NCBI GenBank assembly: GCA_027034975.1
Contig: JALVWQ010000033.1
Coordinates: 2,724 to 39,806 of the forward strand
DNA: 37,083 nucleotides
DNA from: Campylobacteraceae bacterium
GTDB taxonomy: Bacteria > Campylobacterota > Campylobacteria > Campylobacterales > Sulfurovaceae
Reading direction: 5' to 3'
How positions within the stretch are numbered: the stretch's first letter is position 1; every line of letters starts with the position of its first letter. Shown piece by piece: positions 24,997-33,452 of the stretch. Under the pieces are notes generated by a model that was given only the letters and a program-made list of their open reading frames with translations, made no database searches and was not told the origin of the DNA. A program made the translations under genes and the position numbers.

Positions 24997-26693
24997 ATCT
25001 CCTCCTCATCTTTGAATATATTTTTTAGGATACCAAACTTTAATTCGTGCCCTGTAATGATATATTCAAACTCATTGACATTATTAATAAGCAGTTCAAA
25101 ATCCTCTCTTGCCTCTGGTGAGGCTGCAATAAGGAATCTATCACTAACTTTTACCTCATAGTTGTCATCTGGCAGGAGAGTAACCTCCTCTTTTCTATTT
25201 TTGACCATTAAAAAGTGTATTTTAGCTCTCTTCTCTCGATTAGAGAGGTCTCTTGCAATTTGCCCTAATCGTATTCTGTTGCCATCTTTTAAGTAGTTTG
25301 TGAGTGCATATGCTTCTGATTTAACGATTCTTACTTCAAAAATCTCTGGATGGTAGCAGGTTTTTCGTTTTAACTCTTCGACGACCTCTTCTCCCCACTC
25401 ATCGGTATGTTGATGGATTATTTGTAAGAATTGATGTGCCATTGGTTGCGAGATAACGCGATGCACATACTCTGAGACAATTTTTTCTAAAATATAGACT
25501 CTATCGATCTTTGCTGCTTGGAAGATGGTAACATCGTCGAGTGTATTCTCTCTAGCAATTGTGTATATATCTGGATTGATCTTTCTTGCTGTGAGAAGAA
25601 TAGTTAGGTTAATAAGATCATCTTTGGTAGCGGCAATTATTGCTACTGCATTTTCTATTCCAGCTTCGAGAAGTGCTTGGTAGTCTTGGGCATCGCCAAA
25701 GATAGCACTCTTCTTTTCGGCTTTATGTTTTGCGGATTTTAGGTCGATAAAACTGCAATCTGTATGTGCTTTTTGTAGGGAGTTTCTTAGAGCTTTCCCC
25801 ATTCGTCCATAGCCACAGATTATATATTTTCCTTTTGGGAGTTGCTCATTGTCATGGATATAGAGGTCGTGTCCAAAGAGCATTTGCTCAAGAATCCAGA
25901 GGTGTGGGGCAGATATTGCCAGGTAGAAACGATTCGCAATTAGGTTAAAGGGATCAACAATATTTTTAATACCAAGGTTCTTTAAGTGCTGTGTCTGTTC
26001 TGTTGTAGAGGATTTAACGATAATATTGATCTTATTATTAATCAGCTTTGCTAAAAGTGCAATTTTGGTGTTTTTGAAGTCGTTATCAAAGAGCGAGACA
26101 ACAGCTTTACAGTTTCTCTTCTTTATACCTGCAAGTCGTAAAATATCTGGTGATTCTACATTGGCTTTAAGGGCATAAACCTCTGGTACAAAGTGCTCTA
26201 GCTCAAGTTCGTCTATCTTCTCTTGACTCTTATCGAGAACTACAACGCGTTTTCCATCGACTGTTAACTGTTTGATTAGCTCTCTTGTTGAGTGATTGTA
26301 GCCAAGGATAATAACAAAATGTTCTTTAAGGTTTTTAATCTTTTTATTGAACTTTGCAACATTAAGCTCTAAGATAAGGTTTTTATCTTGAATAAGTGTT
26401 ACAAGGGCTCCAATAGCGTAAAACCACCCAATTACACTAATATAGATTGAAAAGAGCACCCATAGTCGCTGAGCATAGGTAAATTCGTAGGGTACCTCGC
26501 CAAAACCAATGGTAGATGCCATAAAGCTTACAAAGTAGACAGCATCTAAAAAGCTCATATGGTAAGGTTGACCGTTGCTATCGACACCTGGGATTAATAC
26601 TAATCCAAGGATTGTTATTGAAAAAGTTACAATAATAACAAGTAGTGGCGTCCGCATTCGGCGGATGATGATCCAGAAAATATTATTATGCAT
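24993..26693 (-). CDS. Two-TM potassium-channel-like protein with tandem RCK (TrkA-N) domains
   Basis: A 566-residue inner-membrane protein. TM1 spans about 14-35, the pore helix and filter MASTIGFGEVP lies at 58-68, and TM2 at 75-101. A first RCK domain starts at HFVIILGYNHST (126-136; its GxGxxG is degraded). A second RCK starts at KYIICGYGRMGKA (289-301) with an intact dinucleotide motif. A TrkA-C-like domain spans about 455-545. Gating by a nucleotide or ion through the RCK ring is the family expectation. The filter TIGFGE differs from the classic TVGYGD, so ion selectivity is uncertain. It is flanked by the DUF6394-type gene (three bases apart) and the polyamine enzyme (overlapping). Confidence 0.85.
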   Translation of the reverse strand: MHNNIFWIIIRRMRTPLLVIIVTFSITILGLVLIPGVDSNGQPYHMSFLDAVYFVSFMASTIGFGEVPYEFTYAQRLWVLFSIYISVIGWFYAIGALVTLIQDKNLILELNVAKFNKKIKNLKEHFVIILGYNHSTRELIKQLTVDGKRVVVLDKSQEKIDELELEHFVPEVYALKANVESPDILRLAGIKKRNCKAVVSLFDNDFKNTKIALLAKLINNKINIIVKSSTTEQTQHLKNLGIKNIVDPFNLIANRFYLAISAPHLWILEQMLFGHDLYIHDNEQLPKGKYIICGYGRMGKALRNSLQKAHTDCSFIDLKSAKHKAEKKSAIFGDAQDYQALLEAGIENAVAIIAATKDDLINLTILLTARKINPDIYTIARENTLDDVTIFQAAKIDRVYILEKIVSEYVHRVISQPMAHQFLQIIHQHTDEWGEEVVEELKRKTCYHPEIFEVRIVKSEAYALTNYLKDGNRIRLGQIARDLSNREKRAKIHFLMVKNRKEEVTLLPDDNYEVKVSDRFLIAASPEAREDFELLINNVNEFEYIITGHELKFGILKNIFKDEEEI

Positions 26694-26696
26694 TGC

Positions 26697-27077
26697 TTAA
26701 CGCTTTGATTTTAGTGTATCACCCATAAATATTATTACTGAGACAATATTAGCCATTAAAGCCCCACCTGAGAGTGAGACAACAAGTTGTGCATAGTTTT
26801 TAACATCACCATGAAATACATAAATAGAAACACCCCAAACAATAGCTGCTGCTAAGAGTTGCAAATCTGCAACAAGGCTCGTTGCTAAAAGAACAGAACC
26901 AACCTGTGTTTTATCACCAAGTTTAAGTATGGTTGCAATAAGGTTAACTACAATTGCAAAGAAGAGCTCATAGGGGCTATGGTGCGTAAAGGTATCTATA
27001 TCTCCATAGAAGAAGCCAAAGTTGAGTGTCATTGCTAGGATAATAAAGAAACCAGAGATCACTTTTTGAGTATTCAT
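26697..27077 (-). CDS. Membrane protein, DUF6394-like
   Basis: A 126-residue protein with about four membrane segments: VISGFFIILAMTLNFGFFYG, PYELFFAIVVNLIATILKLG, LLATSLVADLQLLAAAIVWGVSIYV and GGALMANIVSVIIFMG. I recall this family as DUF6394 and as a neighbour of K+-channel genes in Campylobacterota; the number is from memory. The start at ATG 27077 has GAGG upstream. It is the first gene of the channel/polyamine operon and has a TATAAT box 30 bases upstream. Function unknown; a channel accessory role is possible from context only. Confidence 0.7.
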   Translation of the reverse strand: MNTQKVISGFFIILAMTLNFGFFYGDIDTFTHHSPYELFFAIVVNLIATILKLGDKTQVGSVLLATSLVADLQLLAAAIVWGVSIYVFHGDVKNYAQLVVSLSGGALMANIVSVIIFMGDTLKSKR

Positions 27078-27106
27078 TCTCAATCCTCTTTAAAAATTTT
27101 ATTAAT

Positions 27107-27112
27107 ATTATA
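27107..27112 (-). promoter_or_regulatory. -10 box of the DUF6394-channel-dehydrogenase operon
   Basis: TATAAT on the minus strand 30 bases before the ATG at 27077, in the divergent gap with the NifU-like gene. Confidence 0.5.
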
Positions 27113-27193
27113 TCTTAAATAGGGTGAAAATAGAATATTTCTATCCAAAGGAGAGATTTTTTCTAAAAATATCTTAATTTGCAAGAACTTTAG

Positions 27194-27199
27194 TATAAT
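27194..27199 (+). promoter_or_regulatory. -10 box of the NifU-like operon
   Basis: TATAAT 30 bases upstream of the TTG start at 27229. Confidence 0.5.
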
Positions 27200-27228
27200 T
27201 ATAAAAGTTTTTGATTGGGAGTATAATT

Positions 27229-27693
27229 TTGGAGATTGATAACGAAATTCTTGAACATATGCGTAATCCATATAATTATGGACGAATTGATGAAGCAAGT
27301 AGTATTGGGATTGGAGAAAATCCACAAAATGGTGAGAAAGTAATTATTTATATTAATGTTGATGAGAGTGATAGTGAAGCTACAATATCGCAAATAGCAT
27401 TTGAGGCAATTGCATGTATGACAACTGTTGTTGCAGGATCAGTTATTACAAAAGAGGCTGATGGTTTAACTTTTTCTAAAGTTGAAGAGTTAATTGCAGT
27501 AACTTTAGGAATGCTAGAGCATGTAGATCCAGAGCAAGCAGCTTGTTCGGAGATGGTTGCAGTTGCATTAAAAGCAGCGATTGATGGTTACCTTTTAAGT
27601 AAAGAGAAGGGTGAGAAGCAGACACTCATCTATAAGATAGAGCAGAGTTGTAGTCCGCAGATGGAGTATTCAAAGCAGGAGGAGAGAGAATGA
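27229..27693 (+). CDS. NifU/IscU-like iron-sulfur scaffold, degenerate
   Basis: A 154-residue protein of the NifU N-terminal (IscU) fold. The start is TTG at 27229 with GGGAG seven bases before it. Two of the three scaffold cysteines are in place: Cys63 (AIACMTTVVAGS) and Cys106 (QAACSEMVAVALKAAI). The first, normally in a CGD motif, is replaced by Asn34 in NPQNGEKV, and the Asp is Glu. The C-terminal extension has one more Cys (QSCSPQME). It overlaps the next gene by four bases. It may hold a cluster differently from IscU or serve as a delivery or regulatory variant; classical scaffold function is doubtful. Confidence 0.75.
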   Translation: MEIDNEILEHMRNPYNYGRIDEASSIGIGENPQNGEKVIIYINVDESDSEATISQIAFEAIACMTTVVAGSVITKEADGLTFSKVEELIAVTLGMLEHVDPEQAACSEMVAVALKAAIDGYLLSKEKGEKQTLIYKIEQSCSPQMEYSKQEERE

Positions 27694-28526
27694 AACAGCT
27701 TTTTATAAAAACACATGAGGTGTGGCTTGTAACACTCATGGCATCTTTTATGAGTAAAAATAGTGAAACAAAACAGAGTCTCAACGATTTTAGCGATATC
27801 CTCTTTCGTCACTTTACATGGCTTGAGAGAGAGTTAATTAAGAGTGGTGTAGAGTATGACTATAATAGAGATAGTGTGCCTATTAAGGTAGATTCGCTTC
27901 GTGTAATTTTAGATAATATCGTAGAGCGACTCAATACAATGGAGTTGATGCTACCAAATGTAACAGATGATGCGTTGCGTTTTCGTATACAAACCGATTG
28001 GGAGTATATGAAGTACCAGATAGGCAACTTAGCAGATGAAGAGGTGACAGCCTTTAGTGCTAAAAGAGAGTATAAAGATTTTAACCTCTCAAATGAGGCA
28101 ACAGATGCATTGACTCTCTTTCTCTTTGAAGAGAGCTATAAAGAGTATGAGTTGATTATGATCTATAACTATCTTAAAGCCAACTCTAACGATGACTATT
28201 TGAATAAAATTTTCCAAATTTTGATAGATGAGAGCTTCTTCCATCTCAAGAGTTTTGGGCAGATGATGGCAGAGATGGGTATCTTGGCAGTACCTAGAGT
28301 GATTCATGAGTCGATCTATAAAGTTGAGAGTTTGGAGGAGTTCTTAAAAGATGGAATCGATGAAGAGCTAGCTGCAAAAGAGCAGTGTAAGGAGCTCTCA
28401 GATGCTGTTGTAAAAGAGGCTAAGGAGTTGGCTAAGTTTTTTGACTTTATTAACTATCAAGAGAATTACCATATTGCTTTAATGCAAGATGCCTTAAGGC
28501 ACTTTGAGGAAAAGGGAGCAGAATGA
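27690..28526 (+). CDS. Helical protein, possibly ferritin-like, function unknown
   Basis: A 278-residue soluble, almost all-helical protein. I do not recognise a named family. The second half reads like a ferritin/rubrerythrin-type bundle: FEESYKEYELIMIYNYL (Glu147/148), ILIDESFFHLKSFGQMM (Glu181, His185) and YQENYHIALMQDALRHFEE (Glu258, His261, an E-x-x-H). The first E/H pair is spaced E-x3-H, not the canonical E-x2-H, so the diiron idea is tentative. It overlaps both neighbours by four bases (ATGA), between the NifU-like gene and psd. Confidence 0.6.
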   Translation: MKQLFIKTHEVWLVTLMASFMSKNSETKQSLNDFSDILFRHFTWLERELIKSGVEYDYNRDSVPIKVDSLRVILDNIVERLNTMELMLPNVTDDALRFRIQTDWEYMKYQIGNLADEEVTAFSAKREYKDFNLSNEATDALTLFLFEESYKEYELIMIYNYLKANSNDDYLNKIFQILIDESFFHLKSFGQMMAEMGILAVPRVIHESIYKVESLEEFLKDGIDEELAAKEQCKELSDAVVKEAKELAKFFDFINYQENYHIALMQDALRHFEEKGAE

Positions 28527-29347
28527 AAAAGCACTTTAGCTCGGTAGTTTCAGATCTCTTTGGGAAATTTGCTGCTAAAGAGTTTAGTAAGCCAATACAA
28601 AAAGTTATCAATAGCGGCTATGTAAAGATGATGGGGCTCGATATGAGTAATTTTGCCCCAAGTGATTCGTATAGTTCGCTTACGAAGCTCTTTACTCGTG
28701 CAATGAAAAAAGAGCCAATTATCGATGCACGAAAAGACTCTGTTATCTCCCCTTGCGATGCCAAAATTATCGATTTTGGAACTATCAAAAACCATACAGC
28801 ATACCAGATAAAGGGAATGGAGTACAATACAAATGAGTTAATTGGTGCCCATAATAGCGAGAGTTTTTCGCTTCTTGAGGGTGGAGAGTATATAAACTTT
28901 TATCTCTCACCAAAAGATTACCATAGGTACCATATGCCTTTTGATGTGAAGGTACACTCTATTATGCATATCCCAGGAAAGCTTTATCCTGTCAATATGC
29001 CGCTACTAAAGAGAAAAAAGAACCTCTATATAGAGAATGAGAGAGTTGTCATAAAGGTAGAAGATAGATTTGGGCATATACACTTTATTGTACTTGTTGG
29101 GGCATTAAATGTTGGAAAAATGGTAGTAACATTTGATGAGAGAATTAAAACAAATAGTACCATCAGAAAGCGAATTTATCATGAGTATAGTGAGCCAATA
29201 GAGCTTAAAAAGGGGGAACTCTTTGGATGGTTTGAGATGGGTTCTACAATTGTGATTTTGAGTCAAAAATCTTCAATAAAGTGGAGTGTAACACTCAATC
29301 AAAAGGTTGCTTTTGGGGATGTTTTAGGAGACCTAATTGAAGAATAA
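28523..29347 (+). CDS. psd: Phosphatidylserine decarboxylase proenzyme
   Basis: Pyruvoyl enzyme that makes phosphatidylethanolamine from phosphatidylserine at the inner membrane. It is 274 aa. DYHRYHMPFD near residue 133 holds the conserved His. GWFEMGSTIVIL near the C-terminus holds the GST self-cleavage site whose Ser becomes the pyruvoyl group, here with Met-Gly-Ser-Thr in place of the common LGST. The ATG overlaps the preceding stop. No pssA is in the window. Confidence 0.95.
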   Translation: MKKHFSSVVSDLFGKFAAKEFSKPIQKVINSGYVKMMGLDMSNFAPSDSYSSLTKLFTRAMKKEPIIDARKDSVISPCDAKIIDFGTIKNHTAYQIKGMEYNTNELIGAHNSESFSLLEGGEYINFYLSPKDYHRYHMPFDVKVHSIMHIPGKLYPVNMPLLKRKKNLYIENERVVIKVEDRFGHIHFIVLVGALNVGKMVVTFDERIKTNSTIRKRIYHEYSEPIELKKGELFGWFEMGSTIVILSQKSSIKWSVTLNQKVAFGDVLGDLIEE

Positions 29348-29365
29348 AAAAAGCGGAGGTTTGGT

Positions 29366-30277
29366 ATGAAGATAAGAGAGATTGATGAGTTTTCTCAGAT
29401 ACGGGTAAAAGCGAGAGCCTACTTTTGTTATCTCATGAGCCGTGCAATACCTAATAGAGTACCCAATATTTCGCTAAAAGATATAAAGATTGGACTCAAG
29501 AGTCTCTCAAAGACTTTAAAAAATGTCGATGCGATGTATATACTAGATGCCGATGGTGTACAGGTAATTAATACTATAAGTATGGATGCACAGTATGCTA
29601 GAAAAGGGCAGGGTGTTAATAGAAGTACACGAGCTTATTACTATAAGGTTATGAAAGAGAAGCGGTGCATTATTACCGAGCCTTACCCATCTGTAAAGAG
29701 TAATAACTTAGTAGTTACTGTTGCGCATCCAATTTTTGATGAGAAAGGGGTATTAAAGTATATTGCTTGTGTCGATATTGCTTTGGATAATCTACTAAAA
29801 ATGGTGAACCCTTCATCTGTAGATGCAGTGAGTGGGAAGGCAATAAAGTATATCTATGCTGCTTTTACATTCGCACTTGCTTTTGTTGCACTCCTACTCT
29901 TTGTAAAGGGGATAGTGAGCTTTTTTGGTATGGGAGTACACATTGAAGCGATCGATATTAAAAATGTTTTTGAATCAACCATTCTCTTAACCCTCTCTTT
30001 AGCAATCTTTGACCTTGTAAAAGCGATCTTTGAAGAGGAGGTTTTGGGGAACCATAAGAAGCAGGCAGAGACCGATATCCATAAGACAATGGTTCGCTTC
30101 TTGGGGTCGATTATTATTGCTCTCTCTATAGAGGCGTTGATGTTGGTCTTTAAGTTTGCATTGATCGATTCGAGTAAGTTACTCTATGCTGTCTACTTGA
30201 TTTTGGCAATTACCGCACTACTCATTGGACTCTCTATCTATATTAAGTCGCTCAAAGAGGAGTCGAGTAAAAAATGA
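29366..30277 (+). CDS. PDC/Cache sensor-domain membrane protein
   Basis: A 303-residue protein. Residues about 15-148 form a PDC/Cache ligand-binding domain (DAMYILDADGVQVINT; RAYYYKVMKEKRCIITEPYP; LVVTVAHPIFDEKGVLKYIACVDI). Four membrane segments follow: 160-187, 201-220, 244-265 and 272-294. There is no membrane segment before the Cache domain and no HAMP, kinase, methyl-accepting or GGDEF output, so how it signals is open. The ribosome binding site GGAGG is strong. The stop overlaps the phosphatase gene (ATGA). Confidence 0.8.
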   Translation: MKIREIDEFSQIRVKARAYFCYLMSRAIPNRVPNISLKDIKIGLKSLSKTLKNVDAMYILDADGVQVINTISMDAQYARKGQGVNRSTRAYYYKVMKEKRCIITEPYPSVKSNNLVVTVAHPIFDEKGVLKYIACVDIALDNLLKMVNPSSVDAVSGKAIKYIYAAFTFALAFVALLLFVKGIVSFFGMGVHIEAIDIKNVFESTILLTLSLAIFDLVKAIFEEEVLGNHKKQAETDIHKTMVRFLGSIIIALSIEALMLVFKFALIDSSKLLYAVYLILAITALLIGLSIYIKSLKEESSKK

Positions 30278-30900
30278 CTCTTCTTATTTTCGATTTAGAT
30301 GGCACTTTAGTTGATAGCTCAGCAACACTCATTAATGGCATAAATTATGTACGATCTAAAGTGGGCTTGCCGCCAATGGATGGAGAAGAGATAATGCATG
30401 GCATTATGACGCCAGGGATTCATATGTCAGAGTACTTTTATGGTGTTGATGGGATAGACTCTAGCTATGAGCAGCTCTTTAAAGAGTACTATAGTGCCAA
30501 TCATGACAAAGAGTTAAGACTCTATGATGGAGTAGAGGAGATGCTAGAGACTTTTGAAAAAAAAAGGTATACTCTCGCATTGGCAACAAATGGATATAGA
30601 GACTCAACACTTGAGGCACTAAAGCATCTGAAGATAGAGCGATTTTTTGACTCTATTGTCTGCTATGATGATGTAGAAAATGGCAAGCCAGCACCAGATA
30701 TGCTACTACTACTTTTACAAAAGTATGGTCTAAACGCATTGGATACACTCTTTATTGGAGATAGTCAAAGAGATAAACTTGCAGCAAAAGCTGCAAATAT
30801 AGAGTTTTTGCAAGTAGATTTTGGGCAAAATAATAAAAATGTTTTTACAGAGCCACAAGAGCTAGTAAAGGAAATTGAAAAGAGGAGCAATAATGTTTGA
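30274..30900 (+). CDS. gph: HAD-family phosphatase, phosphoglycolate-phosphatase-like
   Basis: A 208-residue HAD hydrolase with an alpha-helical cap. Motif I is [11 protein letters not shown] (6-16), motif [14 protein letters not shown], the motif III Lys lies in [10 protein letters not shown], and motif IV is [14 protein letters not shown]. The layout matches Gph/PGP phosphatases that clear 2-phosphoglycolate. Substrate is not provable from sequence; related enzymes act on other sugar phosphates. It overlaps the sensor gene at its start and runs a few bases past the hemL start at its end. Confidence 0.82.
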   Translation: MTLLIFDLDGTLVDSSATLINGINYVRSKVGLPPMDGEEIMHGIMTPGIHMSEYFYGVDGIDSSYEQLFKEYYSANHDKELRLYDGVEEMLETFEKKRYTLALATNGYRDSTLEALKHLKIERFFDSIVCYDDVENGKPAPDMLLLLLQKYGLNALDTLFIGDSQRDKLAAKAANIEFLQVDFGQNNKNVFTEPQELVKEIEKRSNNV

Positions 30901-32179
30901 CAAAAGTGAATTAGCGTTTAAAGAGGCGTACAGATATATTCCTGGAGGAGTAGACTCTCCTGTACGTGCATTTAATAGTGTTGGGGGAGTGCCACCCTTT
31001 ATAGAGTATGGAAAGGGGGCGTACCTCTATGATATTGATGGGAATAGATATATCGATTATGTACAGAGTTGGGGTCCACTAATTTTTGGGCACTGCAATA
31101 GCGAGATAGAAGAGGCGGTTATTGAGACAGCTAAAAAGGGTTTGAGTTTTGGTGCTCCAACACTTCTAGAGACAGAGTTGGCAAAAGAGATTGTAAATCT
31201 CTTTGATTCAATTGACAAAGTTCGATTTGTAAATTCAGGAACAGAGGCGGTAATGAGTGCTTTGCGACTAGCTCGTGGCTTTACAGGAAAAAATGATATT
31301 GTCAAGTTTGCGGGGTGCTACCATGGGCATAGTGACTCTTTGTTAGTACAAGCTGGAAGTGGTGCTGTAACTTTTGGAGCACCAAGTAGCCCAGGAGTTC
31401 CAGAGGATTTAACAAAGCATACACTCTTGGCTACCTACAACGATTTAGAGAGTGTAAAAAAGTGTTTTGCACAAAGTGATGATATTGCTTGTATTATTAT
31501 AGAGCCAATTGCTGGGAATATGGGCTTAGTACCAGCTACTGAGCAGTTTCTACAGGGCTTAAGAGAGCTTTGTGATGAGCACAATGCACTTTTAATTTTT
31601 GATGAGGTGATGAGTGGCTTTAGAGCAACACTAACAGGTGCCCAGGGGATTACAGAGGTTACACCAGATTTAGTAACACTTGGTAAAGTTATTGGTGGTG
31701 GTATGCCAGTAGGTGCCTTTGGTGGAAGAGCAGAGATTATGGCTCACTTGTCACCAGAAGGTCCAGTCTATCAAGCAGGTACTTTAAGCGGAAATCCAGT
31801 AGCGATGGCGGCTGGTTTAGCGAGTCTTAAAAAGCTTAAGGCAAATCCTACTATCTATGTCGATTTAGGGGCGAAAGCAAAACGGCTTATGGAGGGCTTT
31901 AAAGCTGCAGCAAGTGCCGAAGATATTCCACTTGTTACTGCTGTTCGTGGCTCTATGTTTGGTTTCTTCTTTAGTGACAGAGAGGTAAGAAATTTTGATG
32001 ATGCACAAGCAAGCGATACAGAGACTTTTGCAAAGTTCCATCAAGGAATGCTCAAAAGAGGTATCTATCTTGCATGCTCAGCTTACGAGACTGGCTTTAT
32101 TAATACAGAGATCACTGATGCAATGATTGAAGAGACAATTATTGCAGCTTACGAGGTAATGCGTGAGATTCGAGGATAA
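30893..32179 (+). CDS. hemL: Glutamate-1-semialdehyde 2,1-aminomutase
   Basis: PLP enzyme making 5-aminolevulinate for haem and other tetrapyrroles by the C5 pathway. It is 428 aa, full length. Hallmarks are [21 protein letters not shown] at the N-terminus, [46 protein letters not shown], and the PLP lysine in [16 protein letters not shown]. The start is ATG at 30893, six bases after AGGAG; it overlaps the phosphatase stop. The following small membrane protein is one base away. Confidence 0.97.
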   Translation: MFDKSELAFKEAYRYIPGGVDSPVRAFNSVGGVPPFIEYGKGAYLYDIDGNRYIDYVQSWGPLIFGHCNSEIEEAVIETAKKGLSFGAPTLLETELAKEIVNLFDSIDKVRFVNSGTEAVMSALRLARGFTGKNDIVKFAGCYHGHSDSLLVQAGSGAVTFGAPSSPGVPEDLTKHTLLATYNDLESVKKCFAQSDDIACIIIEPIAGNMGLVPATEQFLQGLRELCDEHNALLIFDEVMSGFRATLTGAQGITEVTPDLVTLGKVIGGGMPVGAFGGRAEIMAHLSPEGPVYQAGTLSGNPVAMAAGLASLKKLKANPTIYVDLGAKAKRLMEGFKAAASAEDIPLVTAVRGSMFGFFFSDREVRNFDDAQASDTETFAKFHQGMLKRGIYLACSAYETGFINTEITDAMIEETIIAAYEVMREIRG

Positions 32180-32180
32180 G

Positions 32181-32471
32181 ATGGCGAATCAAGAGGAAGC
32201 AAAGTTTAAAAAAGTAGTTGTAGCTGCTGATGGCTTGAGCCTTGGGATTTCGATTGTTGTTGCAGTCTTAATAGGAGTAGCTCTTGGCTATGGAATGCGA
32301 AAGCTTTTTGGCTATGAGTGGCTCTTTTGGCTTGGACTCTTTTGGGGTATTGGTGGAGCGGTACTCAATGTCTATAAAGCCTATAAACGGCAGAAAAAAG
32401 AGCTTGATGAGTTAGCAAACGACCCTCGCTATAAACGACGCATCTATGATGATAGCGATGAGGATGATTAG
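32181..32471 (+). CDS. AtpZ/AtpI family protein
   Basis: A 96-residue protein with two membrane segments (LSLGISIVVAVLIGVALGYGM and WLFWLGLFWGIGGAVLNVY) and a charged C-terminal tail (ELDELANDPRYKRR then an Asp-rich end). This is the AtpZ/AtpI pattern, whose members sit before ATP synthase operons and help c-ring assembly or Mg2+ uptake. Here there are no atp genes nearby. The ATG has GAGG five bases upstream, within the end of hemL. Its stop overlaps the GTG of the next gene. Confidence 0.8.
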   Translation: MANQEEAKFKKVVVAADGLSLGISIVVAVLIGVALGYGMRKLFGYEWLFWLGLFWGIGGAVLNVYKAYKRQKKELDELANDPRYKRRIYDDSDEDD

Positions 32472-33016
32472 TGCTCTTTTTTAGGCTCTTTATGCTACTT
32501 ATTGCGGTAGTATTGGTTGCTACTGGGCTACTGATGATCAAAGCCACGCATGAGGAGATGGTGAGCTTCCTAGTAGCTTTTATCTCTTCTGCAATCGTGC
32601 TTTTAGCCTCGTTTCGTAATTATAACAGTATGGTTAAAAGAGGGGTAGAAGCAAAAAGTTTTGTGGTGGATAATCGTGATACAGTTGAGAGGATAGATGA
32701 TCCATTTGATCTCTATAGTGAAGAGGAAAGAGAGTATGAGAGTGAAGCATCACTTAAAGAGATAATTAAAGCAGAGAAGAAAGCTCTAAAGAAAGGGAAG
32801 GGGTCTCTTAAAAAGAGGGCAAAAGATAGCCTCTACGCATTTCGCCCTTTACGAATGCTTAGTTACCTGATTCTTGTGCTTGGGTTTTTCTATCTCTTAA
32901 AGCATAAGAGTTTAGTGTTAAGTTACTACTTAAGTGCACTTATTATACCTATTGTTATTGTTATTTTTTACCTATTTATTGTTGGTGCACAAATAGAAGT
33001 TGAGGAAGAGAATTGA
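32471..33016 (+). CDS. Membrane protein of unknown function
   Basis: A 181-residue protein starting at GTG that overlaps the previous stop by one base. Two N-terminal membrane segments (about 3-22 and 32-47) are followed by a highly charged central loop (about 60-118, with runs of E and K such as KKALKKGKGSLKKRAK) and two C-terminal segments (about 128-145 and 150-174). I do not recognise the family. The charged loop suggests a cytoplasmic binding surface. Position between the AtpZ-like gene and another orphan membrane gene is all the context available. Confidence 0.7.
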   Translation: MLFFRLFMLLIAVVLVATGLLMIKATHEEMVSFLVAFISSAIVLLASFRNYNSMVKRGVEAKSFVVDNRDTVERIDDPFDLYSEEEREYESEASLKEIIKAEKKALKKGKGSLKKRAKDSLYAFRPLRMLSYLILVLGFFYLLKHKSLVLSYYLSALIIPIVIVIFYLFIVGAQIEVEEEN

Positions 33017-33450
33017 AGTTAGGATATAAAATAATTATAGCTCTATTGATAGTGGCAGCTATTTTCTATATAAGATCTATACAAAATCAAAAGTTGGAAC
33101 GATTTGAAGCAAAAGCCCAAAAGTTAATTACCGATATTCGCCATCGTGACTACTTTAGCTTTCAAGAAGAGTTGGCACCAGAGTTAACACAGAGCGTAAG
33201 TATAGAGGGTATTCAAAAATTTATGGCTCCGCTCAAAATAGAGAGAGGTGCGAATGTTGCAGTTGCAAAAATAGAGGAGCAAAATAGTACACACCGAATC
33301 GAAGGAACCCTCCATTTAAAAAAGGCAGAAATCCCATTTGAGATGCTCTTTCATGAAGATAATAGTAGTCGGTTACTCCTCTTAAGTGCCAAAGTTGGAA
33401 ATAGCACTCTTGAGTCAGAGGGGAGCGTTTTCCCTTTTACGAAAAAATAA
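33013..33450 (+). CDS. Membrane-anchored protein of unknown function
   Basis: A 145-residue protein with one N-terminal anchor (IIIALLIVAAIFYIRS) and a periplasmic, mixed alpha/beta remainder (FEAKAQKLITDIRHRDY; VAVAKIEEQNSTHRIEGTLHL). The shape resembles small NTF2-like or DUF4878-type periplasmic domains, but I cannot name it. It starts at TTG, overlapping the previous stop (TTGA), with GAGGAA upstream. It ends two bases before the convergent uracil-DNA glycosylase gene, with no room for a separate terminator. Confidence 0.65.
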   Translation: MKLGYKIIIALLIVAAIFYIRSIQNQKLERFEAKAQKLITDIRHRDYFSFQEELAPELTQSVSIEGIQKFMAPLKIERGANVAVAKIEEQNSTHRIEGTLHLKKAEIPFEMLFHEDNSSRLLLLSAKVGNSTLESEGSVFPFTKK

Positions 33451-33452
33451 AA

